From the NCBI RefSeq assembly GCF_022513635.1, contig NZ_JAKWBL010000001.1, positions 1,984,001-2,048,000 on the forward strand: a DNA stretch of 64,000 nucleotides, written 5' to 3'. The stretch comes from Paraniabella ginsengisoli (GTDB lineage: Bacteria; Bacteroidota; Bacteroidia; Chitinophagales; Chitinophagaceae). A model generated the notes under the pieces. That model did not search any database. It was not told where the DNA came from and worked only from the letters and a program-made list of their open reading frames with translations. Position 1 is the stretch's first letter. The number at the start of each line of letters is the position of its first letter. Shown here one piece after another: positions 38,458 through 48,262 of the stretch. A program made the translations under genes and the position numbers.

Positions 38458-41400
38458 TTAAAATGATACGTTAAAGCCAATAGAATAAAGCCGCAAAAAC
38501 GGGTAACCAAAGCCTTGGTCACCACTTCTGTTAATCTCAGGATCTAATCCTGAAGGCAGGCGATCTAAGGTGAAGGCATTCTCTATACTGATAAATGTCT
38601 GAACCCGTTCCAGTGCAATTTTGCGGATCAGCGCGTCGGGCAGGCTGTAAGCCAGTGTAACATTCTTCATCCTAAGAAAAGCTCCGTTTTGCAGGTACCG
38701 TGTTTGAACGGACTGGTTGAAAGATTGATTGCCGGCGCTTTGATCGTAGATCCTTGCGTGGAAGGCCGTTTCATTTCCAGGCATCCAGTAATTGAGCTGA
38801 TCGGAATAGAGGGCGCCGAAATTGTATAAATTGGGAAAAGTAAGCTGGTTGGCACGCCACTGCTGCGCTTTAACAACTCCGTTGATCACAAAGGAAAGAT
38901 CGAATCCTTTAAAGTTGAAGCCGGCATTGACGTTGTAGCGGTACCTGGGTGTACTGTTTCCAATAACACGGCGATCACCCGGATCGGAAAGTGTATTATT
39001 ACCTGCGTTAACAATGCCGTTACCATCATAGTCCATAAAAAGTATATCGCCTGGGTTAGGCAACTGACCTTCCCTGCGTGGTATGCCTTCTTTCAATTGT
39101 CCACCGGTAAGATTATCACTCAGGCTGCCCTCTACAAAATCATCCACAGTATAAAGGCGATCGGTGGTAAAACCCCAGATCTCGCCCAGCTCCTGGTCTA
39201 CGTAATATTGAGACAATAAACCTGCTTCGTTTTTAATGGATTTGATCCGCCCGCGGGAATCGAACAGATTCACACCTACGCGGTAACCTAAAGCCCCTAT
39301 CTTATCACGCCAGCTTAGTTCTACTTCAAAACCTTTTGTTTGTAGGGCGGCCACATTTTGTAAAGGTGCGCCTGTACCCAGGATAGCCGGTAATTGTACG
39401 CCTTCATATAGCATGTCTTTTGTATCGCGCTGGTACCAATCTACGCTGGCTGTTAAACGGTTTTTAAACAGACCCAGGTCTATTCCAAAATCGAGTGTTT
39501 GTACGGTGGCCCATGTAAAATTGCTGCTCACCAGGCCAGGAGGTGTTAGGGTGGTAACCTGTGCGCCACCTACCAGCCAGTCCGCATATACCGCATCCAT
39601 AGCGGGATAGAAAGCATATTCAGGAATGGCCTGGTTGCCTACGGCACCATAAGAAGCGCGCAGCTTTATTTCGTTCATCCAAACCGGCAGCCTGGATAAA
39701 AATTTCTCACGCGTTAATACCCAGCCGGCAGATACCGAGGGAAAGAGTCCCGAGCGATGCCCTTCGGGGAACCTAGACGAAGCATCATACCTCCCCGTAA
39801 GACCTAAAAGATACTTACCTGAAAAGCTATAATTAGCGCGGCCAAAAACACCGAGTACTGCATAATCAGAATAATTATCAAGCGCCACTGGCACACCAGT
39901 TGCCTGCGAAATAGAAGGATAATCTGCGCTGATCACTCCATCGCGCTCCATGCGCTCCTGCTCATATAAGCTTTCTTCTATATTGAGGCCGCCCATTAAA
40001 GAGAGTTCATGCCTTTTGATTTTTTTATCGTAGTTAGCAAACAAGTTGAAAGCGTTATAATCAGTTGTTTCATTTACCTTTCTAAACAGCCCCTCTCCTC
40101 TTGTAACAACTTCGTACTGGCGCGGATCGGCGCGGTGGTGATCTTCTGGTAAAAAGTATTTCGAACCTGTAAGTTATCGTGCGTGTATTCAGCCGTTAGT
40201 GTAAGATCTGTTACCGGCCTCAGAATGATTCTTCCCGTCAGCCTGATGTCATCCGTTTTATCTACGCTGGGCGCCCGCATAGTCACTACGTTTTTCGGAC
40301 TTTCACTTAAATAATTGACGCCACCTATCTCGAGCGAATCTTCCATAGGCACATAGGGAGCAAAATTAATGGCGGTGTTCAGGCCATCAGAAATGGGATA
40401 GGACTTCAGGGAATTGTAGTAGGCCGCATCTGCCTGTATCGTTAACCATTTTTTTACTTCCGTAGTTACGGAGGACTTAAAGTTGTACCGCCGATACATA
40501 TCCTGCTTGCTGTCTGGTGCCAGCACGCCGTTTTCCTTTACCGTTCCTAATGAAAAGCGGTAAGTGGTTTTTTCAGACCCGCCGGATACGGACAGGTTAT
40601 GCATGAACTGCAATGGATTACTGCCTAGCAGGTTTTTCATCGCGTCGTAACCTCTCAACGGATAGCGCACATCTTCTACAATGGTATAACCATCGGGATA
40701 GCGGGAAGGATCCTGGTTGTATTCATTGATCAGGTTTAACCAGGTGTCTACATCATTACCCGTTCTGTACACGATGGCACCCATGTCTTTATAAGACTGC
40801 ACTGTTTCGAGTACGCTGGCCTTACGAGGCAGGTTGGTGGCCTGCACCATCGTGAGGTTGTTGCTGTAATCGAAACGCACTTTTTGATTTTTCGCACCTT
40901 TTTTGGTAGTAACCAATACTACCCCAAATGCCGACCTGGCACCGTATATAGCGGCAGATCCGGCATCCTTAAGTACGGTAACGGTTTCAATATCATTTGG
41001 ATCGAGCAGGTTTAACGGCCCGTTGAACGGCATATTATCTACAATAATAAAAGGGCCGGTTGTGCGTATGGTATTGGATCCGGCCTGGATATCAGTGGCA
41101 CCGCGTATGTTAAAACTGGCAGGCGCGCCCGGCTCACCTGAACCGATATTTACCTGGAGGCCCGCAGCAGCGCCCTGGAGCAGCGCACCTGTAGTAGCAA
41201 CTGGCCTGTTGCCCAGCAACTCTTCTACTTTCACAGTGCTCACGGCCCCGGTTACATTGGACTTCTTTTGGGTACCGTATCCAACAATGACTACTTCCTG
41301 CTGCTCTACAATTTTAGATTTAAGACTGATGCTCACATTGGTTTGCCCCTTAACGGCTAGCTCTTCGGGCTGCATATTGATATGACTGAAAATTAATACC

Positions 41401-41885
41401 GCCGTTTGCACATCGGGTACGGTGATGGCAAACGTGCCATCGGGACCGGTAACGGAAGCATGCACATCGTTTTTAACCTGAACGGTGACGCCCTCGATCC
41501 CCTGACCCTCGCTATCGGTTACACGCCCTTTAATAAGAACAGGATCTTTTACCATCTCCTGTCGTGGGGCGGGTATTGTGCGGGCGACCGGCTGATTTTC
41601 TTTGACCACAATCGTCTTGTCAACAATCGTGTGACTTAATGTACGGCCATTGAAAATGCGATCAAGTGCTTGTGAAAGCCCAACCTGATTGAGGTTGACA
41701 GTAACAGGCTTTTCGCCTGCTATTAATGTTCGTTCGTAGAAAAAAGTATAACCTGTTTGTTTGCGTATTTCCCGGAAGCACCGCTCCATGGACGCATTTT
41801 TGACGTTCAGAGTTATTACCTGCGCATTGCCGGCGGCACAGACCTTGAACAGCAGGATGGCTATAATAAAAGCAGCCAGTCTCAT
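38458..41885 (-). CDS. susC: SusC/RagA TonB-dependent transporter with STN domain, one frameshift
   Basis: Outer-membrane channel of about 1,140 residues. Order: signal peptide (MRLAAFIIAILLFKVCAAG), STN signalling domain (LNVKNASMERCFREIRKQTG), CarboxypepD-reg-like domain (GRVTDSEGQGIEGVTV), TonB plug (DNMPFNGPLNLLDPNDIETV; DAGSAAIYGARSAFGVVLVT) and the barrel, ending in an aromatic residue (SIGFNVSF). The STN domain means that substrate binding can signal to the FecR and sigma factor encoded just upstream. Frame breaks near 40078 (G run); repair gives EERGLFRKVNETTDYNAF. Confidence 0.95.
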
Positions 41886-41990
41886 AGTTGTTTAATTTTA
41901 TGGCAAACGCATCCTGCGCTGCCGGTGAACGATAAAATGAAAGAGTATTTAATTTTGAATGAAACCTTTTGCTGACAGAAACAGTTGATC

Positions 41991-43178
41991 TTATTTTGAA
42001 GAAACAGTCACGAACCTGCCATTGTAAGAACAGGAAATCCCTGAAAACTTCAATATCTGAAAAACCTGGTTTAGGGTGGCCTGCCTGCGAATAGAACCAC
42101 TAAAGCGCTGCCGCGGTACAGCACCGTTGAAGCTGATGTCAACATCATACCAACGTGCTATTTGCCGCATGATGGTTGCTACATCATCGTCCTCAAATTC
42201 AAACATACCGCTGTGCCAGGCCAATTCTTTTTCTATATTAACTTTTCTGCTTTTTAAGCCTGAAGTGGGTTTAGTGAGCACGGCCTGTTCGGATGGAAGA
42301 AGCGCTAGTGTTGAGCTGGCATTGCTTACCTGTACCTTTCCTTCTGCCAGCGTAGTTTTAACGGTATGCTCATCATCATAAGCATTGATATTAAACTGTG
42401 TTCCCAGCACTTTCACTTCCCCTGCAACTTTGCCTCCCGAATGAATCTTTACGATAAAAGGATGACTCTTGTCTTGGGCTACTTCGAAATAAACTTCTCC
42501 GGTTATTTCTACTACACGCTCTGATGAGGAAAATACAGTCGGATACCTGATGGAAGACGCGGCATTTAGCCAAACCCTTGTACCATCTGAAAGTTTTACG
42601 CTGAACTGGTTGCCCCTGGAAGTGGTAATCACGTTGTGAACGACAGACCCGGCTGGTTGGCCATCGTACGCAACAACACCTTTATCACTGGCTATGGTCT
42701 GTCCGTCCTGCATGGCCAGTACCCGTCGCTCATCTGCGTTCAGCGTAATGCGGGAACCATCGCCTAAAGTGAGTACTGCCTGTTCTGTGCCTGGATCTTT
42801 GTCAACCGCGGCTTCTGCTGCCTTCGTGTTGGTATAGGCTGTTTGCCGTTGTTCTTTATTATAGAAAATGCTATAACCTCCGGTGATCATCAGCAGAATA
42901 GCGGCGGCCACGCCCACCCATCTATACCTTACCATCCGTTGAACCCCAGCTTGCTTGCTGCTATCGATCCGTTTATTGATAGCCGCCAGGATCGCCGACG
43001 GATCAGCATCGGTGGTGGGGGCTGCAGGGTTGTCGAACTCGGCTTGCAGTATCGCCTTGAGCTCAAGGGCTTCCGTTTTTTCCAGGTAAGATAACATCCA
43101 TTGCTTTTCCTGATCCGTCCAGTGCCCCTGCGCAAGAAGCACTTTCAGTTTCTGATCCGCTGCTGGATTGTTATTCAT
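41991..43178 (-). CDS. FecR-family anti-sigma factor
   Basis: Inner-membrane regulator of 395 residues. N-terminal cytoplasmic part (with an anti-sigma helix region), one membrane helix (WVGVAAAILLMITGGYSIFY), and a periplasmic FecR domain containing SRGNQFSVKLSDGTRVWLNA and the C-terminal secretin-like end. It transmits the SusC STN signal to the sigma factor. Located between sigma factor and SusC gene, as expected for this triad. The gene is intact. Confidence 0.95.
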   Translation of the reverse strand: MNNNPAADQKLKVLLAQGHWTDQEKQWMLSYLEKTEALELKAILQAEFDNPAAPTTDADPSAILAAINKRIDSSKQAGVQRMVRYRWVGVAAAILLMITGGYSIFYNKEQRQTAYTNTKAAEAAVDKDPGTEQAVLTLGDGSRITLNADERRVLAMQDGQTIASDKGVVAYDGQPAGSVVHNVITTSRGNQFSVKLSDGTRVWLNAASSIRYPTVFSSSERVVEITGEVYFEVAQDKSHPFIVKIHSGGKVAGEVKVLGTQFNINAYDDEHTVKTTLAEGKVQVSNASSTLALLPSEQAVLTKPTSGLKSRKVNIEKELAWHSGMFEFEDDDVATIMRQIARWYDVDISFNGAVPRQRFSGSIRRQATLNQVFQILKFSGISCSYNGRFVTVSSK

Positions 43179-43246
43179 TTACCACGTTTACTTAAATACA
43201 ATAGTACCTTTCGATCGGGGGGTAGGTTATCATTTTTTTATCTGCA

Positions 43247-43834
43247 CTAAATAAGCTGTGACAGCAAAATAGCGCAGTATGCAGTGGTGGCGTGCTGATC
43301 TACGTATCGCTTGACCGTACTAACCGCGGCGCTTAAGTATTCTTTAACCGTGTATTTGGAGATATTGAGCTTTTCAGCCGCTTCATCGTAGGTGTTGCCG
43401 TATATCTTACAGAGTACAAAAACATTCTTCTTCTGCGGAGATAGATGAGCGATAGCTTCTTCCAAGAGTTCAGATTGCGTTTGGTAACCCGCATCAGATC
43501 GTTCGAAAAAAATCTCTGATGCTGTAACATTGTTGAGCTTAGATTGTCTGAGCTTTTTCTTGAGTTCGTTGACAGCTTTATTATAGCTTACTACAAAAAG
43601 CCAGCCGCCTAAAGGTACGGTAGCATTGATCTTACTGCGGTTTTCCCAAAGTCTCAGGAATGTTTCCTGTACAATATCAGCAGCACCATCTGCATCCCTG
43701 AGTAGCTTGTATGCATTCCTGTAAACCGGATTGAAGTAATGTGCATACAACTTCTCGAAGGCCTTCCTGCTGTCTCGCTGCAGTTGAATCAACAGCTCAG
43801 GTTCTATGTCAGAAAATACGGACGTCGCTTTCAC
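43247..43834 (-). CDS. ECF RNA polymerase sigma factor (FecI-like)
   Basis: About 195 residues: sigma region 2 (AFEKLYAHYFNPVYRNAYKL; ADIVQETFLRLWENR) and region 4 (LSPQKKNVFVLCKIYGNTYD; EAAEKLNISKYTVKEYLSAA). Transcribes the SusCD operon when released by FecR. An open frame extends to 43885, but it has no ATG and the promoter -7 box sits inside that part; I prefer the GTG at 43834, just after the promoter. Gap to fecR 68 bp. The gene is intact. Confidence 0.92.
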   Translation of the reverse strand: MKATSVFSDIEPELLIQLQRDSRKAFEKLYAHYFNPVYRNAYKLLRDADGAADIVQETFLRLWENRSKINATVPLGGWLFVVSYNKAVNELKKKLRQSKLNNVTASEIFFERSDAGYQTQSELLEEAIAHLSPQKKNVFVLCKIYGNTYDEAAEKLNISKYTVKEYLSAAVSTVKRYVDQHATTAYCAILLSQLI

Positions 43835-43858
43835 GGCTGTGTTATTGTTTTCGGAAGG

Positions 43859-43866
43859 CAAATGTA
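43859..43866 (-). promoter_or_regulatory. -7 element for the ECF sigma gene
   Basis: On the minus strand TACATTTG fits TAnnTTTG; a TTG lies 16 bp upstream, a little closer than usual. The GTG start at 43834 would then be about 25 bp downstream. Confidence 0.45.
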
Positions 43867-44053
43867 TTAAGGAAGTACTTCTCAAAAATATTAATAAATC
43901 ATTAATAATGGTTGTACCTCTCTGTCCATTGGTAACCTACCTGTATGAGTTGGGGTTAAAATATCCTTGACATTTCTCTTCAAAGCCGCTTGGGTTATTC
44001 CCCTAATGAGTTTAGAAACTTGAATTTACTTATTTTAACATTTGCCTATCACC

Positions 44054-44081
44054 AAAAAATGGCGACAAAATTGTCACCATT
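44054..44081 (-). terminator. Terminator of the rhamnosidase/SusCD locus
   Basis: On the minus strand AATGGTGACAA and TTGTCGCCATT form an 11-bp stem (one mismatch) followed by a T run. It lies 63 bp after the symporter stop codon and ends the long operon from 64 kb. The rest of 43886-44143 shows nothing further. Confidence 0.75.
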
Positions 44082-44143
44082 AATGTGTTAAGGGCATATT
44101 GCCAATTGTTCGACGTACCTTAAAGGGAATCTTAGTAACTCAA

Positions 44144-45820
44144 TCAACTATAAGATTTTCTTTTAGATGCTTTCCATGGTATAATAGCACTTAACATTAT
44201 TAAAATGGCAATTGCCATAGCCAGATTACCTCCTTTGGATGTAATAAATGAAAGAATAAGTAGAAGTACAGATATAAACGCCAAAGAAAAACTAATCATC
44301 TTCAAACCAAATACATTCTGCTTTTCTATTGCCAGTTGTTCCTGTTCATCTATTTGCACAGCAGCCGCTTTCTTTTCTGATTTATACTTACAGTAATTTT
44401 CATAATCGATACTGGTACTTCTTTTCTTTCGAACTAATAGTTCAAAAATCACCAGCATTACCAAGGGCAATAATACTCCTAACAACATCTCATTTGCCCT
44501 AGATAATTTATAGCCGTTTATAAACGGAATAATCATTTTAAATAACATATTTATGGAAAGAGAAATCAAAGTAATGTTTATGGTAGCTTTACCTGATAAT
44601 CTTTTTGAGAATAATGACCATATAGGAGGCAATAGCAGTGGACCTCCTGTTATAGCACCCACACTTAAAGTAAATTCAACAATACCTCCTATATACGGAA
44701 CTCCCAGTGCTATTAGAATCATAAACACACCAAAGAACCAGGAGGAAGCCCGAGCTACAAACATCAACTTCTTATCATTAGCCCCGGGATTAATAGAACC
44801 TTTGTATATATCATTGGTAAATACAGCGGACACAACATTAAGTGCTGTATTTGCAGATGCCGAGGTAGAAAAATACATTCCCGTCAACATTAATCCAAGT
44901 AAACCGGCAGGCAATACCTGCTTGCATACCATAATGTATGCATTTTCCGCATCTACACCTGCCAATCCGGGATTGATCAGCTGGTAAGTCATGGGTGGCA
45001 GCATCCACAATACGGGGCTTAAAATATACAATCCTGCAAATAGGTAGGCTACTTTGGAGGCGTGCTTTGGCGTATCTACACTGGTATAACGTTGTACAAA
45101 GGTCCAATTACCACCTATATAAAATATATGATAAATTGCAAACGCAAATATAAAACCCCAAGTATATTCTCCGTTAGTAAGATTGAAAAATTCGTCAGGA
45201 GCTTTAGCCAGAAAGTTGCTTACTCCTCCAACCTCATTAAATACCAGCGGTAGAATAATTAGCACTGCAGCAGTAAGCACTACAAACTGCAATATGTCGG
45301 TGACCATTACGGCCCAGAGTCCTCCTACTGCAGTATAAGATATCATTAGAATACCAAGTATAATTGTTACGGGTACTAGCGGATAGTCCAGAGAGGCTGA
45401 TACAAGCTTTGAGACAGAATACAACACTGAGCCCTTAATAAATACTGATACAATAGTGAAAATGTAGATATAGATTTTCTGTACTTTACTACCCAGTCTC
45501 GCTTTGATAAACTCGGCAGCTGTTAAATTTCCAGTCGCTTTCCATTTAGGAGCCAGGTAGAGACCCGTAATCAGGGCTCCTATACACATAGTCCACTGGA
45601 TAGTGACCGCTACCCATCCATGTTGATAGGCTATTGCACCCCAAGCAACAAAAGTACCCGCAGAAAAGAAACTCATGAATAAAGAAAGTCCACCTATAAA
45701 CCAGGGAACAGATTCACCGCCTGCAAAAAATGATTTCAAATTTCTACCGGTTTTAGAAAAGCTGATTCCTACCAGAAGTATAAAAACAGAAAAGACTATA
45801 ATTACTATTGTATCGGTCAT
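44144..45820 (-). CDS. Sodium:solute symporter (SSS family)
   Basis: An intact 558-residue inner-membrane symporter with about 13 hydrophobic segments and the SSS signature blocks (SLFMSFFSAGTFVAWGAIAY; GGLWAVMVTDILQFVVL; MLTGMYFSTSASANTALNV). It imports a sugar or organic acid with Na+. As the last gene of the SusC-SusD-GH106 locus it probably imports the monosaccharide or acid released, possibly rhamnose or a derivative, though this cannot be read from sequence. The start at 45820 (MTDTIVIIVFSVFILLVG) is clear. Confidence 0.92.
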   Translation of the reverse strand: MTDTIVIIVFSVFILLVGISFSKTGRNLKSFFAGGESVPWFIGGLSLFMSFFSAGTFVAWGAIAYQHGWVAVTIQWTMCIGALITGLYLAPKWKATGNLTAAEFIKARLGSKVQKIYIYIFTIVSVFIKGSVLYSVSKLVSASLDYPLVPVTIILGILMISYTAVGGLWAVMVTDILQFVVLTAAVLIILPLVFNEVGGVSNFLAKAPDEFFNLTNGEYTWGFIFAFAIYHIFYIGGNWTFVQRYTSVDTPKHASKVAYLFAGLYILSPVLWMLPPMTYQLINPGLAGVDAENAYIMVCKQVLPAGLLGLMLTGMYFSTSASANTALNVVSAVFTNDIYKGSINPGANDKKLMFVARASSWFFGVFMILIALGVPYIGGIVEFTLSVGAITGGPLLLPPIWSLFSKRLSGKATINITLISLSINMLFKMIIPFINGYKLSRANEMLLGVLLPLVMLVIFELLVRKKRSTSIDYENYCKYKSEKKAAAVQIDEQEQLAIEKQNVFGLKMISFSLAFISVLLLILSFITSKGGNLAMAIAILIMLSAIIPWKASKRKSYS

Positions 45821-45832
45821 TATTAAATAGAT

Positions 45833-48111
45833 TTATGAGTAGCACCGTATAGAAAAAATTGAAGCTGCAATTTGAGCGGAAGGATGCTCCATTATTAGGT
45901 GGAGTTTCTGTGTAACAACAGGTTCATCAAAAACTATTTTATTGATGGTTTGAAAATTATCTTTCTTTTGATAAACGATCCGCCCCTGGTCGTCTTCGAT
46001 ATAATAATTTCTAACGCAAAACGGCATTACGGTTTCAGGATGCGTCATTAACACTGACTCCATTGGATGATCTGTATCTGTATCAAATACAAGGTTGATT
46101 TCTCGAACATACTGGGGCTGATCCCAACCTAGTTCTATAACAGGTTTTTTATCCGAAATATCTGCTACCCATGCGTTGGGCTTTATGGTAGGTCTATCAA
46201 CGCCATTCCTGATATTTTCTACTCCGAAAGGAATAATCGTATCCAACTGTAGAGCCAGGTTATGTCCTTCCGCCGCCTTTGGGGGCACCAAAACTCAAAG
46301 CTGTCAACTGCCGAACCTTCGGGAGCTAATTGCTTTCCGTTATTGGAGACCGCCTTATTGGTACCATTAAACACAGACAACATACCTGTTATACGTTGGA
46401 AGGAGTATGCCAACTGAAGTTGCTCGTTGGCCAAAAAACAAATAAAAACATATTGTTCTTTTTGTATTTCTACATCAAAATCCACATCGATATAATGTGC
46501 GCCCGGGTCTACGCTGATCTCTAGAGTTCGCAGCAAAACATCCGGAGTAAACGATCCGTAATGACTGCTGCTCCTTAATTCAACGGCTAAAATTGTTTTT
46601 TCAAATGCATGTACCAGTAATTTAGAAACAGGCATTTTTCCGGGAAGCACCGGTAACATTTGAGCAGCCGACACGCCCAATGTTTTTAAGATGTATCCAT
46701 TCTTGTCAAATCCGCGGAAGTGTAAACATGAACTGGCCTTCAGGTCACATTTTTGTACCAGATCTTCCGTATCCATTAAATGGAACCCAGGAATGAACTG
46801 TCCGGTTCGCATTAATTGTTTTTGCAATGCGGGCATGTAGCCATCGTTGTTTAACCCGGCAGGGAGTTGATGATACTTATAACAAAGTGCAGCAGCAATA
46901 GCAACCACCTGTGCAGAATAGCCGCAGGTAGCCATTACGCGGGTTGCTCCAAAAGCTACATGGCTGACGCTAATAATTCTCCCGGCTAAAAACAGGTTCT
47001 TTATGTTGCGGCTATATAAACACCTGTAAGGAATCTGAAACACGCCTTTGCTATGCCATTGATTACACGGCGACCGATCACTAAACACACCGTCCGCCGG
47101 ATGTAAATCGATCGACCATCCCCCGTAAGCTACTGCATCTTTGTGAGCTTTTTGTTCAATAAGATCAGATTGCGAAAGGATATAATCTCCCTCAAACCTG
47201 CGGCTCTCGCGCTTTCCGGGAATCATTCCAACCCATTCAAGGGTATAGGTTTCAGCCTCAGGAAAATTACCTGAATTTTTGATATAATCCCATACACCAT
47301 AAATAACCTTCCATAATTCCCATTTAATTTTTTCTGTATCGTGAACGGTATCCAATCTGCCCCCGTATTCTACCCACCACAATTTACATCCATGCTCTTT
47401 AGCATTGAAACTTTTATACCTAGGCACTTCCTTTTGTACATTTTTAGCAAAAGACGGAGCGGAAAAATTCACAGGCTTACCTGTATCCTTAGTATAGAAG
47501 TACAAAGAGTGCCCTAACAATTCCCCATAGCTCAAATCCGGTGCCATAGGCTCATTAAACTCTTCACTACTTTCGGCACCCATTCTGAAAGCTGCACCGG
47601 ACAAGAAACCTAAAATACCATCACCCGATGCATCACAAAATAAAGGCGCACTTATCAGGTACTCTGTTGAATTCTGGCTGCAGAAAGCCTTTGCACTTTC
47701 TATTTTATCGCCTGTTGTATTAACGACTTCGTATACAGCCGTATTAAGGAGCAATGTGATGTTTGATTCTTTTACTACTTTGTCGAGTAATATCATATCT
47801 AATATCACAGGATTCCCTTCCGGATTATGATACGTATTTTCTACCAGTATTTCGTCTATCACCCCTCCTTCCCTCGCCCAGCGGTTATTATTGCCCATGT
47901 GTGAGGTAGCGCCTAATATCCACAATCTCACTTCGCTGGATGCATTACCGCCAAGTACGGGCCTGTCTTGTACCAGCACGATCTTTAATCCTTGCCGGGC
48001 AGCCGTAATCGCCGCACATACACCCGACATACCGCCGCCAACAATGGCAAAATCAGCTCTTATTACTTCTGTTCTTAACGCTCTTTTTTCGAGAGCTTCG
48101 TCATATATCAT
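45833..48111 (-). CDS. FAD-dependent oxidoreductase, one frameshift
   Basis: About 760 residues of the FAD_oxidored type. Dinucleotide-binding motif GGGMSGVCAAITAARQGLKI and then RPVLGGNASSEVRLW at the N-terminus; the conserved internal motif RRFEGDYILSQ and AGRIISVSHVAFGATRVMATC. The C-terminal third is strand-rich and non-catalytic (ends SAQIAASIFSIRCYS). Frame breaks near 46284 in a run of five C on the minus strand that should be six; repair gives FEFWCPPKAAEGHNLALQL. No signal peptide, so probably cytoplasmic, acting on an imported sugar. Ends 12 bp before the symporter start. Family members are often found in polysaccharide loci with unknown substrates. Confidence 0.88.
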
Positions 48112-48262
48112 TATATCTGTTTATGATGTGTTGAAAGTTATTTTAATATTGTATGAATCTTTTACTGCATGACAGACTATTGGTTATTTAAAACTACCGG
48201 CACATTCTTATGAATTGCAAGACTCGGTATGAGATAATAATTGACTGTGGAAATAACGATCC

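Noticed and set aside
40903-41385. Plus-strand frame of 160 codons within SusC
   Set aside because: Shadow of the TonB-plug region; the real protein on the minus strand has clear family motifs.
43835-43885. Longer N-terminus of the ECF sigma factor
   Set aside because: It would need a TTG start and overlaps the probable promoter; the added residues do not match sigma factors.
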